48,848 nucleotides of DNA, from positions 1 to 48,848 of the forward strand of contig NZ_JAECVR010000025.1 in NCBI RefSeq assembly GCF_016055185.1. Direction: 5' to 3'. Positions 38,413 through 46,703 of the stretch are shown one piece after another. The position numbers and the translations under genes are program-made. This stretch comes from Paenactinomyces guangxiensis (GTDB taxonomy: Bacteria > Bacillota > Bacilli > Thermoactinomycetales > Thermoactinomycetaceae). Numbering within the stretch: position 1 is the stretch's first letter; the number at the start of each line of letters is the position of its first letter. The notes beneath the pieces were generated by a model, which had not been told where the DNA came from, ran no database searches, and worked only from the letters and a program-made list of their open reading frames with translations.

Positions 38413-39069
38413 TCATACTGCCAGTTGGTATTTGCGCAGAAAATATCCATCAACTTCTTTGGAATAAATCAACTTCCGGGTAGAAAAGAGGAGGTTTTGT
38501 CCATACTTGTTGTGTATGGGATGATGGTTTTCCTTCCTGATTGTTTTTTCTGGTGTGGCGGAGGATTACAAATTCCGGATTTGCGGGAAAAGATATTAAA
38601 GAAAGTTATATTCCTTCCGCACTTGACAAGACGTAGTCTCTCTTGTATAAATGTTTTTAACATACTTGCTCAAGAAGCCTCCCATTTCTACAAGCGGTGA
38701 GATGAATTGCGCTTTGTTCGGTATCTCCTTCCGGGGATACTTAGAAACAAACTTTTTTCCTGAAAGAAGGAAAAAGCAAGACGTGTCGAAATTCATCATA
38801 CGAACATGTGTACCTTGATCGCTGAATCAAATGGGGCTGTAGTGAGGATCAGCAGTCACCACGTAAAATGATTCCTGCAAGATCCAAATAGGACCTATTT
38901 GCGACTCATAGAGTACAACGTATCTTCGGATCGCTAATGCGGGAAGCAGTAGATGGTCCGGACTGCCCCATACACTTCCGTGTATGTTGCTTACTTAGAA
39001 ATCCGGAGTACTTTCCGATTCATTAGATCGAGGCAAACCTTTCTATGCGTGAGAGCTTCTTGATTCTGA
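38413..39069. other. Non-coding gap with an orphan promoter and hairpins
   Basis: No supported protein gene lies in these 650 bases; ORFs here have no family features. The segment holds the consensus promoter at 38623-38651, then hairpins GTATCTCC/GGGGATAC (38721-38740) and a CTTTTTTCCT/AAGGAAAAAG stem (about 38751-38777). The part after 38800 has several short complementary blocks. It may be a small RNA or the degenerate body of a small insertion sequence. Confidence 0.4.
38623..38651 (+). promoter_or_regulatory. Near-consensus sigma-A promoter without an obvious gene
   Basis: TTGACA (38623-38628), exactly 17 bases, then TATAAA (38646-38651). The next recognisable gene element is the proBA T-box about 460 bases later. 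It could drive a small RNA or be the distant proBA promoter. Confidence 0.6.
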
Positions 39070-39110
39070 TGGTTAGAAACCTCCACCTCTAAGGTGGGGG
39101 AGGTTCATCT
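39070..39110 (+). mobile_element. Possible right end of a degenerate IS200/IS605-type element
   Basis: The hairpin AACCTCCACCT (39078-39088) / AGGTGGGGGAGGTT (39092-39105) resembles the subterminal hairpins at the right end of IS200/IS605 elements, where omega RNAs also end. No T run follows it, so it is a poor terminator. No tnpA or tnpB coding sequence was found upstream. Identification by shape only. Confidence 0.25.
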
Positions 39111-39111
39111 G

Positions 39112-39360
39112 TGAATATACTTGCGTTAAGGAAGTGAGTAAGTCTGTGGAAGCGCCAAGAGAGCGGGGGTCGTGGCTGGAAGCCCCTGCCGGGGAAGCAG
39201 ACTGAACCCGCCTTCCTGGCAGTCCGTGAAAAGCGGGCCGGGAACCGACCGTTACTCGGATTGGAGTGGGCATCATCAGGTGTGGCCGGGTGATGTCAAC
39301 GAAGGTGGTACCGCGAAAGAAAATCCTTTCGTCCTTCAGGGATGAGAGGATTTTTTAATT
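39112..39360 (+). promoter_or_regulatory. T-box riboswitch, proline-tRNA responsive
   Basis: The T-box AACGAAGGTGGTACCGCG lies at about 39298-39315. The terminator AAAATCCTTTCGTCC / GGATGAGAGGATTTT with a T tail follows. In the specifier region the context GACTGAACCCGCC supplies CCC or CCG, both proline codons, in the position used by the valS T-box in this window. Proline shortage would allow proBA transcription. Confidence 0.9.
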
Positions 39361-39382
39361 TATTTGACGGGAGGGGATGAAG

Positions 39383-40180
39383 ATGGAACAGGAACGGATT
39401 GTCGTCAAAGTGGGGTCCAGTAGTTTAACCGATGACCAGGGTTGTTTGGCTGTGGAAAAAGTGGTTAGATTGGTGCGAATGATTGCCGGATTACAACAAA
39501 AAGGTTATCAGGTGATTTTGGTTTCATCCGGGGGGATTGCGGCGGGCCTGGGCAAATTGGGCTGGGATCGCACCACAATTTCTATGCCGGAGAAGCAGGC
39601 CGCGGCAGCGGTGGGGCAAGGGCTGTTAATTCAGTTATATGAGCGTTTGTTTGCTGCGCACGGGCTGGTGATTGGACAACTGCTGTTAACCCGTGCCGAT
39701 ATCCAGACTGCCAATCGTTTGGCCCATATCCGCAACACCATGGAAACATTGCTCGTCCATTCAATCGTGCCGGTCATCAATGAGAATGATACGGTTGCAG
39801 TCGAAGAAATCCGGTTTGGTGACAATGATACACTCAGCAGCCTGGTGGCTGTGACAGCCAGTGCACAATTATTAGTATTGCTTACTGATATTGACGGGAT
39901 GTATACGTCAGATCCCCGTCAGGATAAGCAGGCCAAACGGATCCACGATATTTGGAAAATTACTGATGAGTTGGAACAGATGGCCGGAGCCAATGGTACG
40001 CCAGCAGGAACAGGCGGGATGCGCTCCAAATTGGCGGCCGCCAAAATCGCTATGGACGCAGGGATTGATGTGGTTGTCGCTTCAAGTTTTGAACCGGATG
40101 TGCTGGAGCGGGTGGTGGCCGGAGAGGCGATAGGCACCCGATTTCACGGACAACAATCTTTGATGAAGGAGGCCAGATAG
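39383..40180 (+). CDS. proB: Glutamate 5-kinase, short form
   Basis: ProB phosphorylates glutamate in proline synthesis. The 265-residue protein is an amino-acid kinase domain with VVKVGSSSLT (about 5-14), VSSGGIAAG, NENDTVAVEEIRFGDND and GTGGMRSKL. It stops at the end of that domain: the C-terminal PUA domain present in most ProB proteins (about 365 residues) is missing, and proA starts immediately. ATG 39383 is six bases after GGGAGGGG; ATG 39377 is too close. Feedback control may differ from the long form. Confidence 0.95.
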   Translation: MEQERIVVKVGSSSLTDDQGCLAVEKVVRLVRMIAGLQQKGYQVILVSSGGIAAGLGKLGWDRTTISMPEKQAAAAVGQGLLIQLYERLFAAHGLVIGQLLLTRADIQTANRLAHIRNTMETLLVHSIVPVINENDTVAVEEIRFGDNDTLSSLVAVTASAQLLVLLTDIDGMYTSDPRQDKQAKRIHDIWKITDELEQMAGANGTPAGTGGMRSKLAAAKIAMDAGIDVVVASSFEPDVLERVVAGEAIGTRFHGQQSLMKEAR

Positions 40181-40181
40181 G

Positions 40182-41474
40182 ATGATGGACTTGACCGGGT
40201 TAAAGGAAGAGGTGCTGCAACAAGCCAGGCTTGCCCACATTGCATCGAAGCAGTTGGGGGTTACATCGGCGGAGAAGAAAAATCAAGCATTGCTGGCCAT
40301 GGCTGAACAACTGTGGGAGCGAAGGGAAGGGATTTTTGCCGCCAATGATCTCGATGTGGCAGAAGCGCGTGAGGCGGGGCAATCTGAAAGCCGGATCGAC
40401 CGGCTTCTCTTGCATGAAAAACGGCTGGAGGATATGATACAGGGTTTGCGTCAATTGATGGCTTTACCTGATCCGGTCGGGGAAGTGACTGAATCTTTTA
40501 CAAGGGCAGATGGGTTGCGGATCGAACAGGTGCGTGTTCCGATTGGCGTGATAGCCATGGTTTATGAATCTCGGCCCAATGTAACGGTGGATGCGGCGGG
40601 GTTGGCGTTGAAAGCAGGAAATGCCGTGATTTTGCGCGGCGGAAAAGAAGCTTTACGGACAAATCGTAAATTGGTGGACGCGATGCGTGAGGGATTGACG
40701 AAAAGCGGTCTTTCAGCGGAGGCCATCCAGTTTATTAACCGTACAGAACGTGACTCTGTGGATATCCTGATTCAGGCGCGCGGATTGGTTGATCTTGCGA
40801 TACCGCGCGGGGGTGCCGGATTAATTCAACGCGTGGTACAACATGCGCAAGTGCCTGTGATTGAGACAGGGGTCGGCAACTGCCATGTGTTTGTGGATGA
40901 GAAGGCCAATCTTGAAATGGCGACAGAGGTTGTACTTAATGCCAAAACCCATCGCCCCTCTGTATGCAATGCGATGGAAACTCTCCTGGTGCATGAGAGG
41001 GTGGGACCGGCATGGATCCGTCAAATTGTGGCGCAACTGCAAGAACGGGGCGTTGAGATTCGGGGTTGTGATCAAACGCGGTTATGGTTGGAACAAGGGG
41101 GAATCGGCGGGAATCTTCCTATTTTGCCTGCGCGTGAAGAAGACTGGGAAGAAGAGTTTTTAGACCTTGTGCTTGCGATCAAAGTCGTGAAGACACTGGG
41201 TGAAGCGATTGAACATATTGACAAGTATGGGACGAAGCACTCTGAAGCCATTATTACCGACGATGTTCAAGCAGCGGAAACGTTTATGCGCCGCGTCGAT
41301 GCGGCAGCGGTATATCATAATGCTTCAACCCGATTCACCGATGGGTTTGAATACGGATTTGGTGCCGAAATCGGTATCTCCACACAAAAACTCCATGCCC
41401 GGGGGCCGATGGGACTGAGAGAATTGACCAGTTACAAATATCTGGGGCGGGGGACGGGGCAAGTGCGGATCTGA
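40182..41474 (+). CDS. proA: Gamma-glutamyl phosphate reductase
   Basis: ProA reduces gamma-glutamyl phosphate to glutamate semialdehyde with NADPH, the second step of proline synthesis. The 430-residue protein has the ALDH-like fold, with VTVDAAGLALKAGNAVILRGGKEA, the catalytic Cys in HRPSVCNAMETLLV (about residue 263) and the C-terminal ARGPMGLRELTSYK signature. ATG 40182 or 40185 follows AAGGAGG. It is co-transcribed with proB. Confidence 0.97.
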   Translation: MMDLTGLKEEVLQQARLAHIASKQLGVTSAEKKNQALLAMAEQLWERREGIFAANDLDVAEAREAGQSESRIDRLLLHEKRLEDMIQGLRQLMALPDPVGEVTESFTRADGLRIEQVRVPIGVIAMVYESRPNVTVDAAGLALKAGNAVILRGGKEALRTNRKLVDAMREGLTKSGLSAEAIQFINRTERDSVDILIQARGLVDLAIPRGGAGLIQRVVQHAQVPVIETGVGNCHVFVDEKANLEMATEVVLNAKTHRPSVCNAMETLLVHERVGPAWIRQIVAQLQERGVEIRGCDQTRLWLEQGGIGGNLPILPAREEDWEEEFLDLVLAIKVVKTLGEAIEHIDKYGTKHSEAIITDDVQAAETFMRRVDAAAVYHNASTRFTDGFEYGFGAEIGISTQKLHARGPMGLRELTSYKYLGRGTGQVRI

Positions 41475-41536
41475 AGAGAAAAGGGACTTTTTTCTGTACA
41501 GAAAAACCTGATGACTGAAAAAGTGAGAAAAAAGTA

Positions 41537-41566
41537 TTGCGTGATAGCGCTTTCACGTTGTACAAT
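41537..41566 (+). promoter_or_regulatory. Promoter of pheB-thrCB-pheA
   Basis: TTGCGT (41537-41542), an 18-base spacer and TACAAT (41561-41566) form a plausible sigma-A promoter 45 bases before the pheB start. Confidence 0.5.
41542..41555. promoter_or_regulatory. CcpA cre-like site inside the pheB promoter
   Basis: TGATAGCGCTTTCA matches the catabolite-responsive element pattern TGWNANCGNTNWCA at every defined position. It lies between the -35 and -10 elements, where CcpA binding would repress. This predicts lower expression of the pheB-thrC-thrB-pheA genes on preferred sugars. Confidence 0.6.
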
Positions 41567-41611
41567 GTCCGCAATAGTTTTACAACTGTACATATATGGA
41601 GGACATCCGGA

Positions 41612-42052
41612 ATGGAAGATCCATTTGTATTAGTTCGTGCAGAAATGTTGCCCGAAGCGATTCAAAAGACCTTAGAAGCAAAAAAGCTTTTGGAAACAGG
41701 TGCTGTTGCAACTGTTCAAGAAGCTGTGGAACAAGTGGGAATTAGCCGCAGCTCTTTTTACAAGTACAAAGATAGTGTGTTTCCTTTTAATAAGATGGTG
41801 AAAGAAAAGATCGTTACTGTCTCGATGATCCTGGAACACCGGGCCGGGGTGCTGTCCAGTGTGCTGGGGTTTCTGGCGGCATCGGAAGCAAATGTGTTAA
41901 CCATTCATCAGACGATTCCTTTACAAGGTGAGGCAAATGTATCAATGTCGGTTGATACAACCCAGATGAATAAAGATCTACATGATGTATTAGTAAATTT
42001 GCGAAATCTGAGAGGTGTCCGGCGGGCAGTGGTGGTAGGAAGCGGGGAATAG
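41612..42052 (+). CDS. pheB: ACT domain protein PheB
   Basis: The 146-residue protein has a helix-turn-helix-like N-terminal part (about 20-60, VQEAVEQVGISRSSFYKYKD) and a C-terminal ACT domain (about 70-145, MILEHRAGVLSSVLGFLAASEANVL). ACT domains bind amino acids, so it is probably a small regulator; the B. subtilis homologue lies between obg and pheA and has no proven enzyme activity despite old chorismate-mutase annotations. ATG 41612 follows ATGGAGGAC. Confidence 0.92.
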   Translation: MEDPFVLVRAEMLPEAIQKTLEAKKLLETGAVATVQEAVEQVGISRSSFYKYKDSVFPFNKMVKEKIVTVSMILEHRAGVLSSVLGFLAASEANVLTIHQTIPLQGEANVSMSVDTTQMNKDLHDVLVNLRNLRGVRRAVVVGSGE

Positions 42053-42190
42053 ACGAGTGAACGACTATTGATCATTTAGCCTGCCTATGAATGGAAAGAG
42101 AGGGAATCTTCATTTGTAAATGTATTTGATTACTTTTTCTTGGAATGTTTTTCAACGGAGATATGTACATTAAAGGAGAGAAAAACCAGG

Positions 42191-43267
42191 ATGAGACAAG
42201 GGATTTTGGAGAAATATCGTTACTTTTTGCCGATTACGGACCAAACGCCTTCTCTTACCCTCTATGAGGGGGAAACACCGCTGCTCCGGGCGGAAAAGTT
42301 ATCAGAGGAGCTTGGTGCAGATTTGTATTTAAAGTGGGAGGGGGCCAATCCTACCGGTTCATTTAAAGACCGGGGAATGGTTCTCGCTATTGCCAAAGCG
42401 AAAGAGGATGGAAGCGAGGCTGTAATGTGCGCCTCGACAGGAAACACCTCCGCTTCTGCCGCCGCTTATGCCGCAAAGCTGGGAATGAAGTGTTATGTCG
42501 TAGTGCCGCACCAGCATATAGCCCTGGGAAAAATGTCGCAGGCTGTCATGTATGGCGCCGAGGTGTTATCAATTCAGGGAAACTTTGACCAGGCGCTGGC
42601 AATGGTACGGGAAATTACGGACCAGTATCCAATCACACTGGTCAACTCAGTCAACCCCTATCGGATTGAGGGGCAGAAAACAGCCGCCTTTGAAGTGTGC
42701 CAGCAATTGGGGGAGGCTCCGGACATTTTGGCGATTCCAGTTGGCAATGCCGGCAATATTTCAGCCTATTGGAAGGGATTTGTCGAGTTTAAAGAAAAGG
42801 GCCACAGTCACAAGCTTCCCCGGATGTGGGGCTTTGAAGCGGAAGGGGCGGCGGCGATCGTCAGAGGGGAACCTGTCCTGCAACCGGAAACAGTTGCCAC
42901 GGCTATTCGCATCGGAAATCCGGCCAGCTGGAAAACGGCCGTACAGGCGGCGGAGGAGTCCAACGGCGCGATTGATAGTGTCACCGATGAAGAAATTTTG
43001 GCTGCGTACAGTAAGCTGGCCCGATTGGAAGGGATCTTCTGTGAACCGGCTTCGGCCGCATCGGTCGCAGGGGTGATCAAAATGCGGGCCCTGGGGAATT
43101 TGGACAAAGGTGCCAGAGTGGTTTGTGTGTTAACAGGAAACGGGCTTAAGGACCCAAATGCTGCACTGGCTCATGTGGAGGTAAAACCAAAAGTGATCCC
43201 CTGTGATAAGCAGGCGATCTTAGATGTCATTAAGAGAGAAGAAGGTTTATGCCATGCAGGCAAGTGA
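42191..43267 (+). CDS. thrC: Threonine synthase
   Basis: ThrC converts O-phosphohomoserine to threonine. The 358-residue protein is a fold-type II PLP enzyme with the PLP lysine in GSFKDRGM (Lys at about residue 59), the phosphate-binding [10 protein letters not shown] (about 80-90) and [10 protein letters not shown] near the end. ATG 42191 follows AAAGGAGA. Its last 14 bases overlap thrB. No hom gene is present in the window. Confidence 0.96.
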   Translation: MRQGILEKYRYFLPITDQTPSLTLYEGETPLLRAEKLSEELGADLYLKWEGANPTGSFKDRGMVLAIAKAKEDGSEAVMCASTGNTSASAAAYAAKLGMKCYVVVPHQHIALGKMSQAVMYGAEVLSIQGNFDQALAMVREITDQYPITLVNSVNPYRIEGQKTAAFEVCQQLGEAPDILAIPVGNAGNISAYWKGFVEFKEKGHSHKLPRMWGFEAEGAAAIVRGEPVLQPETVATAIRIGNPASWKTAVQAAEESNGAIDSVTDEEILAAYSKLARLEGIFCEPASAASVAGVIKMRALGNLDKGARVVCVLTGNGLKDPNAALAHVEVKPKVIPCDKQAILDVIKREEGLCHAGK

Positions 43268-44213
43268 CAGGTGTTTTGAAGTAGTTGTCCCTTGCAGTAC
43301 AGCCAACCTGGGCCCCGGTTTTGACTCCATCGGCATGGCGCTCAATCGGTTTTTGCGGTTGAAATATTCACCTTCCCCCCAATTGAAAATCGAACTATTG
43401 GGTGATCACTTGGCCGGTATTTCTCCAGGTGAAGATAATTTAATCGTGCAAGTGATGAAAAAAGCCTTTTCAAAACAAAGCGTGTCTCTGCCGCCTTTTC
43501 ATCTGGCTGTAGAAAGTGAGATTCCTTTGACCAGGGGATTGGGAAGCAGTGCAGCAGCAATCGTGGGTGGATTGGCAGCAGCAAATCATCTGTTAGGTGA
43601 GCCCTGGGATAAAAAGGAACTGTTGCAGATCGCGATGGAATGGGAAGGGCACCCGGATAATATCGGTGCTTCGCTGTACGGAGGGGTTGTGATCGGCTCC
43701 TGGGACGGGCGGGAAGTTGATCTGGTTCAGTGTGAACCGCCGGATCTGCCGATTGTGGCAGTCATACCTGTGAACCCCCTTTCGACTCGGATGGCACGCG
43801 AGGTGTTACCAGATCTCTATCCCCGCCGCGAAGCGATTCTTTCCAGCAGTCGTGCAAATCTATTGGTAGCTGCCCTGCTGACCCGCCGATGGGATTTGCT
43901 GCAAACAGCGATGAAAGATAGTTTTCACCAACCTTATCGTGAAGCACTGGTGCCGGGTTTAAAAGAGGTGCTGAAAGAAGCGCATCACCACGGAGCCCTG
44001 GGGGTTGCCCTGAGCGGTGCAGGCCCGACCATCCTTTCATTTACTTTTGAACAAGAGAGAATCAAAGCATATTTCCGGGAAAAGATGAAAGAGCTTGCTC
44101 TCCCGGCGGAAGTTGTTGAATTAAGAGCCAGTCGGGAAGGGGCGATTATCCAATTGACACCCGGAGCAAATCGTAGTAAAGTCTTGGGAAACATAAAAGG
44201 AGTCAGAGTATGA
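43254..44213 (+). CDS. thrB: Homoserine kinase
   Basis: ThrB phosphorylates homoserine. The 319-residue GHMP-family kinase has [15 protein letters not shown] (about 13-27), the ATP motif [16 protein letters not shown] (about 90-105) and [10 protein letters not shown] near residue 255. ATG 43254 overlaps thrC and is preceded by GAAGAAGG. Its stop overlaps the pheA start (ATGA). Confidence 0.96.
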   Translation: MQASDRCFEVVVPCSTANLGPGFDSIGMALNRFLRLKYSPSPQLKIELLGDHLAGISPGEDNLIVQVMKKAFSKQSVSLPPFHLAVESEIPLTRGLGSSAAAIVGGLAAANHLLGEPWDKKELLQIAMEWEGHPDNIGASLYGGVVIGSWDGREVDLVQCEPPDLPIVAVIPVNPLSTRMAREVLPDLYPRREAILSSSRANLLVAALLTRRWDLLQTAMKDSFHQPYREALVPGLKEVLKEAHHHGALGVALSGAGPTILSFTFEQERIKAYFREKMKELALPAEVVELRASREGAIIQLTPGANRSKVLGNIKGVRV

Positions 44214-45091
44214 TCGAAACAGTTGCCTATTTAGGACCCCAGGGAACATTTACCCACGAAGCGGCGATGACGCTGTTTCCGGAGCCGGCGACAGAGCTGG
44301 TTGCCTATCCGTCCATTCCCGATGTATTGACCGCAGTGGATCGCGGAGTATCAGATATTGCCGTTGTCCCGGTAGAAAATGCGATTGAGGGCTCGGTAAA
44401 TTCAACCTTGGATTGGCTTGTTCACCATGTTGATGTACCTATTATCGGTGAGTTAGTCTATCCCATAACCCATTGCCTGCTTGTCCACCCCCTTCAGGCG
44501 AAATGCGAGAAAGCGGAGTTTACCCGGATCTATTCCCACCCGCAGGCGATCGCCCAGTGCCAGCTATATCTGCGCAAAGAGCATCCGGGGGCGGAACTGG
44601 TATACACAGAAAGCACTGCAAAAGCAGCCGAAATCATTCACAAAAATCCGGATCACCCCTGGCTGGCAATTGGAACCGGCCGCGCCGCTGAACTAAATGA
44701 ACTTTATATATTGAAAAAAGAAATACAGGACCATCCGAATAACTATACTCGTTTCATTGCTGCCGGGAAACAGAAGAAGGTGTGGAATCAGTCGACCGAT
44801 CTGTTTAAAACAAGTTTGCAAGTGACACTTCCCTCCGATTATCCCGGTGCTTTATATCAGGTATTGGCCGCTTTTTCCTGGCGTAAGATCAACTTGTGCC
44901 ATATCGAGTCCCGACCAACCAAAACAGGGCTGGGAAATTACTATTTTCTGATCGATACGGAATTCCCGGATGAACACGTGCTGATGCAAGGAGCTGTGGC
45001 TGAGATTGAAGCTCTGGGCTGTCAGGTTCGCATACTGGGTTCCTATCCCTGTTTTAACAAAAAAAGAATGAAAACAGTGATTGAAAGATAG
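44210..45091 (+). CDS. pheA: Prephenate dehydratase
   Basis: This monofunctional enzyme turns prephenate into phenylpyruvate for phenylalanine synthesis. The 293-residue protein has the N-terminal PDT domain (AYLGPQGTFTHEAA, about 5-18; ESTAKAAEII; the NNYTRFIAAG catalytic Thr-Arg-Phe motif at about 178-187) and a C-terminal ACT domain (about 203-285) with HIESRPTKTGLGNYYF, the phenylalanine-binding region. It is the last gene of the operon. Confidence 0.96.
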   Translation: MIETVAYLGPQGTFTHEAAMTLFPEPATELVAYPSIPDVLTAVDRGVSDIAVVPVENAIEGSVNSTLDWLVHHVDVPIIGELVYPITHCLLVHPLQAKCEKAEFTRIYSHPQAIAQCQLYLRKEHPGAELVYTESTAKAAEIIHKNPDHPWLAIGTGRAAELNELYILKKEIQDHPNNYTRFIAAGKQKKVWNQSTDLFKTSLQVTLPSDYPGALYQVLAAFSWRKINLCHIESRPTKTGLGNYYFLIDTEFPDEHVLMQGAVAEIEALGCQVRILGSYPCFNKKRMKTVIER

Positions 45092-45140
45092 GATGTTACA
45101 AATTACCAGCTGGGATAAATACAAAAATATATCAAAATGA

Positions 45141-45169
45141 TTGACAATCATACATCAGAACTTTATAAT
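45141..45169 (+). promoter_or_regulatory. Perfect consensus sigma-A promoter of ilvE
   Basis: TTGACA (45141-45146), 17 bases, TATAAT (45164-45169). Full consensus implies strong initiation, with control left to the leader RNA. Confidence 0.92.
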
Positions 45170-45189
45170 ACTCTAAACAAAGTTTTCTA

Positions 45190-45308
45190 AATGATGTTTT
45201 TAATCAGAAGGATACCTAGGGTTCCGTCCCTCTTTTTCCCGCAGAGGGAGTCTGGTCCGAGTGGTATCAGCACTGGGCACAGTGTACACCGTGGGGATAA
45301 AAGCCTCT
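45190..45308 (+). promoter_or_regulatory. ykkC-family riboswitch aptamer, probably ppGpp class
   Basis: The conserved ykkC landmarks occur in order: CTAGGGTTCCG (45216-45226), CTGGTCCGAG (45252-45261) and ACACCGTGGGGATAAAAGCC (45286-45305). This family contains guanidine-I, ppGpp and PRPP aptamers. ppGpp riboswitches are known upstream of branched-chain amino-acid genes, including ilvE, in Firmicutes, whereas guanidine-I switches control export or carboxylase genes. The ilvE context therefore favours ppGpp. The subclass-determining bases were not resolved by eye. Confidence 0.85.
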
Positions 45309-45356
45309 TGCGGCAGGTTCTGATGATTGGGTCAACCTGCGCATGGAGGCTTTTTA
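45299..45356 (+). terminator. Riboswitch expression platform: intrinsic terminator
   Basis: AAAAGCCTC (45299-45307) pairs with GAGGCTTTT (45346-45354), and an inner arm GCAGGTT/AACCTGC extends the stem, followed by T. The 5' arm is the conserved AAAAGCC of the aptamer, so ligand binding and termination are mutually exclusive. This predicts an ON switch. Confidence 0.88.
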
Positions 45357-45367
45357 ACATATTAAAA

Positions 45368-45510
45368 AAGGAGGTGTAAACTGTTACTTAAAACATGGAA
45401 AAGAGTTCACAATGATCAAACGACCCACAGCCATTACAGCGGCGGGTCAGATGGATGCAGAAAACTCTTGAATTGGCATTTGTCTATGTTTTAAGTAGCA
45501 GTGGTTTACG
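45368..45510 (+). promoter_or_regulatory. Displaced Shine-Dalgarno and long hairpin before ilvE
   Basis: The strong site AAGGAGGTG lies at 45368-45376, about 135 bases before the ilvE ATG (45511). Just before that ATG no site is seen. The bases between fold back: GTAAAC (45376-45381) pairs with GTTTAC (45504-45509) and TACTTAAAACAT (45385-45396) with ATGTTTTAAGTA (45486-45497). The hairpin would bring the site next to the ATG. Inner arms AAGAGTT/AACTCTT and GACCC/GGGTC add structure. Confidence 0.65.
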
Positions 45511-46416
45511 ATGGGGCACAATGAACGTTGGATTTTTATGAATGGTAAATATGTTCGTAAGGAAGAAGCAACCGTTTCTGTTTTTGACCACGGTTTTTTG
45601 TACGGAGACGGTGTATTTGAAGGGATTCGCGTATATGATGGGAATGTATTCCGTTTGCGGGAGCATGTCCAACGCTTGTACGACTCTGCTAAATCAATTT
45701 TGCTAAATATTCCGTATTCTCAGGAAGAGATGGAACAGGCGGTAGTTGAAGCTGTCCGCAAAAACGGCCTTCGTGATGCTTACATACGTCTGGTGGTATC
45801 CAGGGGGGTCGGGGATTTATCGCTTAATCCAAATAGTTGTGTAGAGCCCAATGTTATCATCATCGTCGATCAGGTGAAACTGTTTGACAAAGAACTGTTT
45901 GACAAGGGAATCAAAATTATTACTGTCCCCACAAGAAGAAATGTCCCTGATGCGTTAGACCCTAAAATCAAATCGTTAAACTATCTGAACAACATTTTGG
46001 TCCGCATTGAAGCAAACCGCGCCGGGGCCGCAGAAGCTTTGATGTTAAACTCTGACGGATATGTAGCAGAAGGTTCGGGTGATAATATCTTTATTGTCAA
46101 AAATGGAAAGCTTCTTACTCCGCCCGGATATGTTGGTGCATTGGAAGGAATTACCCGGCAGGCAATCATCGAACTGGCTGAAAAACTTGGTTATGACGTG
46201 AGAGAGGAACCTTTTACCCGCCATGATGTATATGTCGCCACCGAGGTATTTTTAACCGGAACAGCAGCAGAAGTGATCCCGGTCGTGGAAGTGGACGGAC
46301 GCAGCATTGCCAATGGAACACCGGGACCGATCAGCAAACACTTAATGCAAGAGTTCCACAAGCTGGTGAAAGTGGATGGAGCCAAAGTATATAATGATGA
46401 ACCTGCAGCAGTGTAA
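45511..46416 (+). CDS. ilvE: Branched-chain amino-acid aminotransferase
   Basis: IlvE makes valine, leucine and isoleucine from their keto acids with glutamate. The 301-residue fold-type IV PLP enzyme has VFDHGFLYGDGVFEGIR (about 23-39), the PLP lysine in KIKSLNYLNN (Lys at about 154) and EGSGDNIFIV (about 188-197). ATG 45511 fits family N-termini (NERWIFMNGKYV). Expression is likely set by the ppGpp-type riboswitch and by the looped leader. A single ilvE gene without the ilv-leu operon is typical of stand-alone control. Confidence 0.96.
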   Translation: MGHNERWIFMNGKYVRKEEATVSVFDHGFLYGDGVFEGIRVYDGNVFRLREHVQRLYDSAKSILLNIPYSQEEMEQAVVEAVRKNGLRDAYIRLVVSRGVGDLSLNPNSCVEPNVIIIVDQVKLFDKELFDKGIKIITVPTRRNVPDALDPKIKSLNYLNNILVRIEANRAGAAEALMLNSDGYVAEGSGDNIFIVKNGKLLTPPGYVGALEGITRQAIIELAEKLGYDVREEPFTRHDVYVATEVFLTGTAAEVIPVVEVDGRSIANGTPGPISKHLMQEFHKLVKVDGAKVYNDEPAAV

Positions 46417-46475
46417 GTTCGGCTTCAGTACCTGTTGAAAAGAAAAGCCCTGCAGTTGGCTTTTACTACTAAGGC

Positions 46476-46520
46476 AAAACACTCTGGATCTTTCTATAGG
46501 GAAAGTCTAGAGTGTTTTTT
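46476..46520 (+). terminator. Intrinsic terminator after ilvE
   Basis: AAACACTCT and an inner CTTTC pair with GAAAG and AGAGTGTTT, followed by T. The stem contains a one-base insertion. Confidence 0.8.
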
Positions 46521-46631
46521 GTTGCATGATCAATTCAAAAATAGTGTAAATATCTTTTTATTTAAAATAAAAAATCCTTGTAATATACTTTCTTCTAGGT
46601 TTTTGAGGATACAAAGAGAGGGTGGGGAATC

Positions 46632-46700
46632 GTGACAGAGAAAAACGAGCCATATGCCGGATTTGAAAAGAAGCCGGGTGTCTCCGGGTTTTGCGGTTAA
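46632..46700 (+). CDS. Possible 22-residue peptide between two terminators
   Basis: GTG 46632 is placed five bases after GGTGGGG and reads 22 codons (starting MTEKNEPYAG, ending GVSGFCG) to TAA. It is the only frame between the ilvE terminator and a second strong terminator three bases after its stop, so the unit is compact. The single Cys near the end and two Gly-rich parts are not diagnostic. It may be a small regulatory or secreted peptide, or a truncated gene start. Confidence 0.4.
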   Translation: MTEKNEPYAGFEKKPGVSGFCG

Positions 46701-46703
46701 AAC

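Noticed and set aside
38332..38700. 122-codon open frame after topB
   Set aside because: Its first part is one frame of the Gfo/Idh remnant and its end crosses the promoter at 38623; not a coherent protein.
42140..42190. Longer N-terminus for thrC from 42140
   Set aside because: No ribosome binding site before it; ATG 42191 has AAAGGAGA and fits the family start.
45190..45356. T-box riboswitch before ilvE
   Set aside because: No AARGGTGGTACCGCG-type T-box is present; the conserved blocks match ykkC instead.
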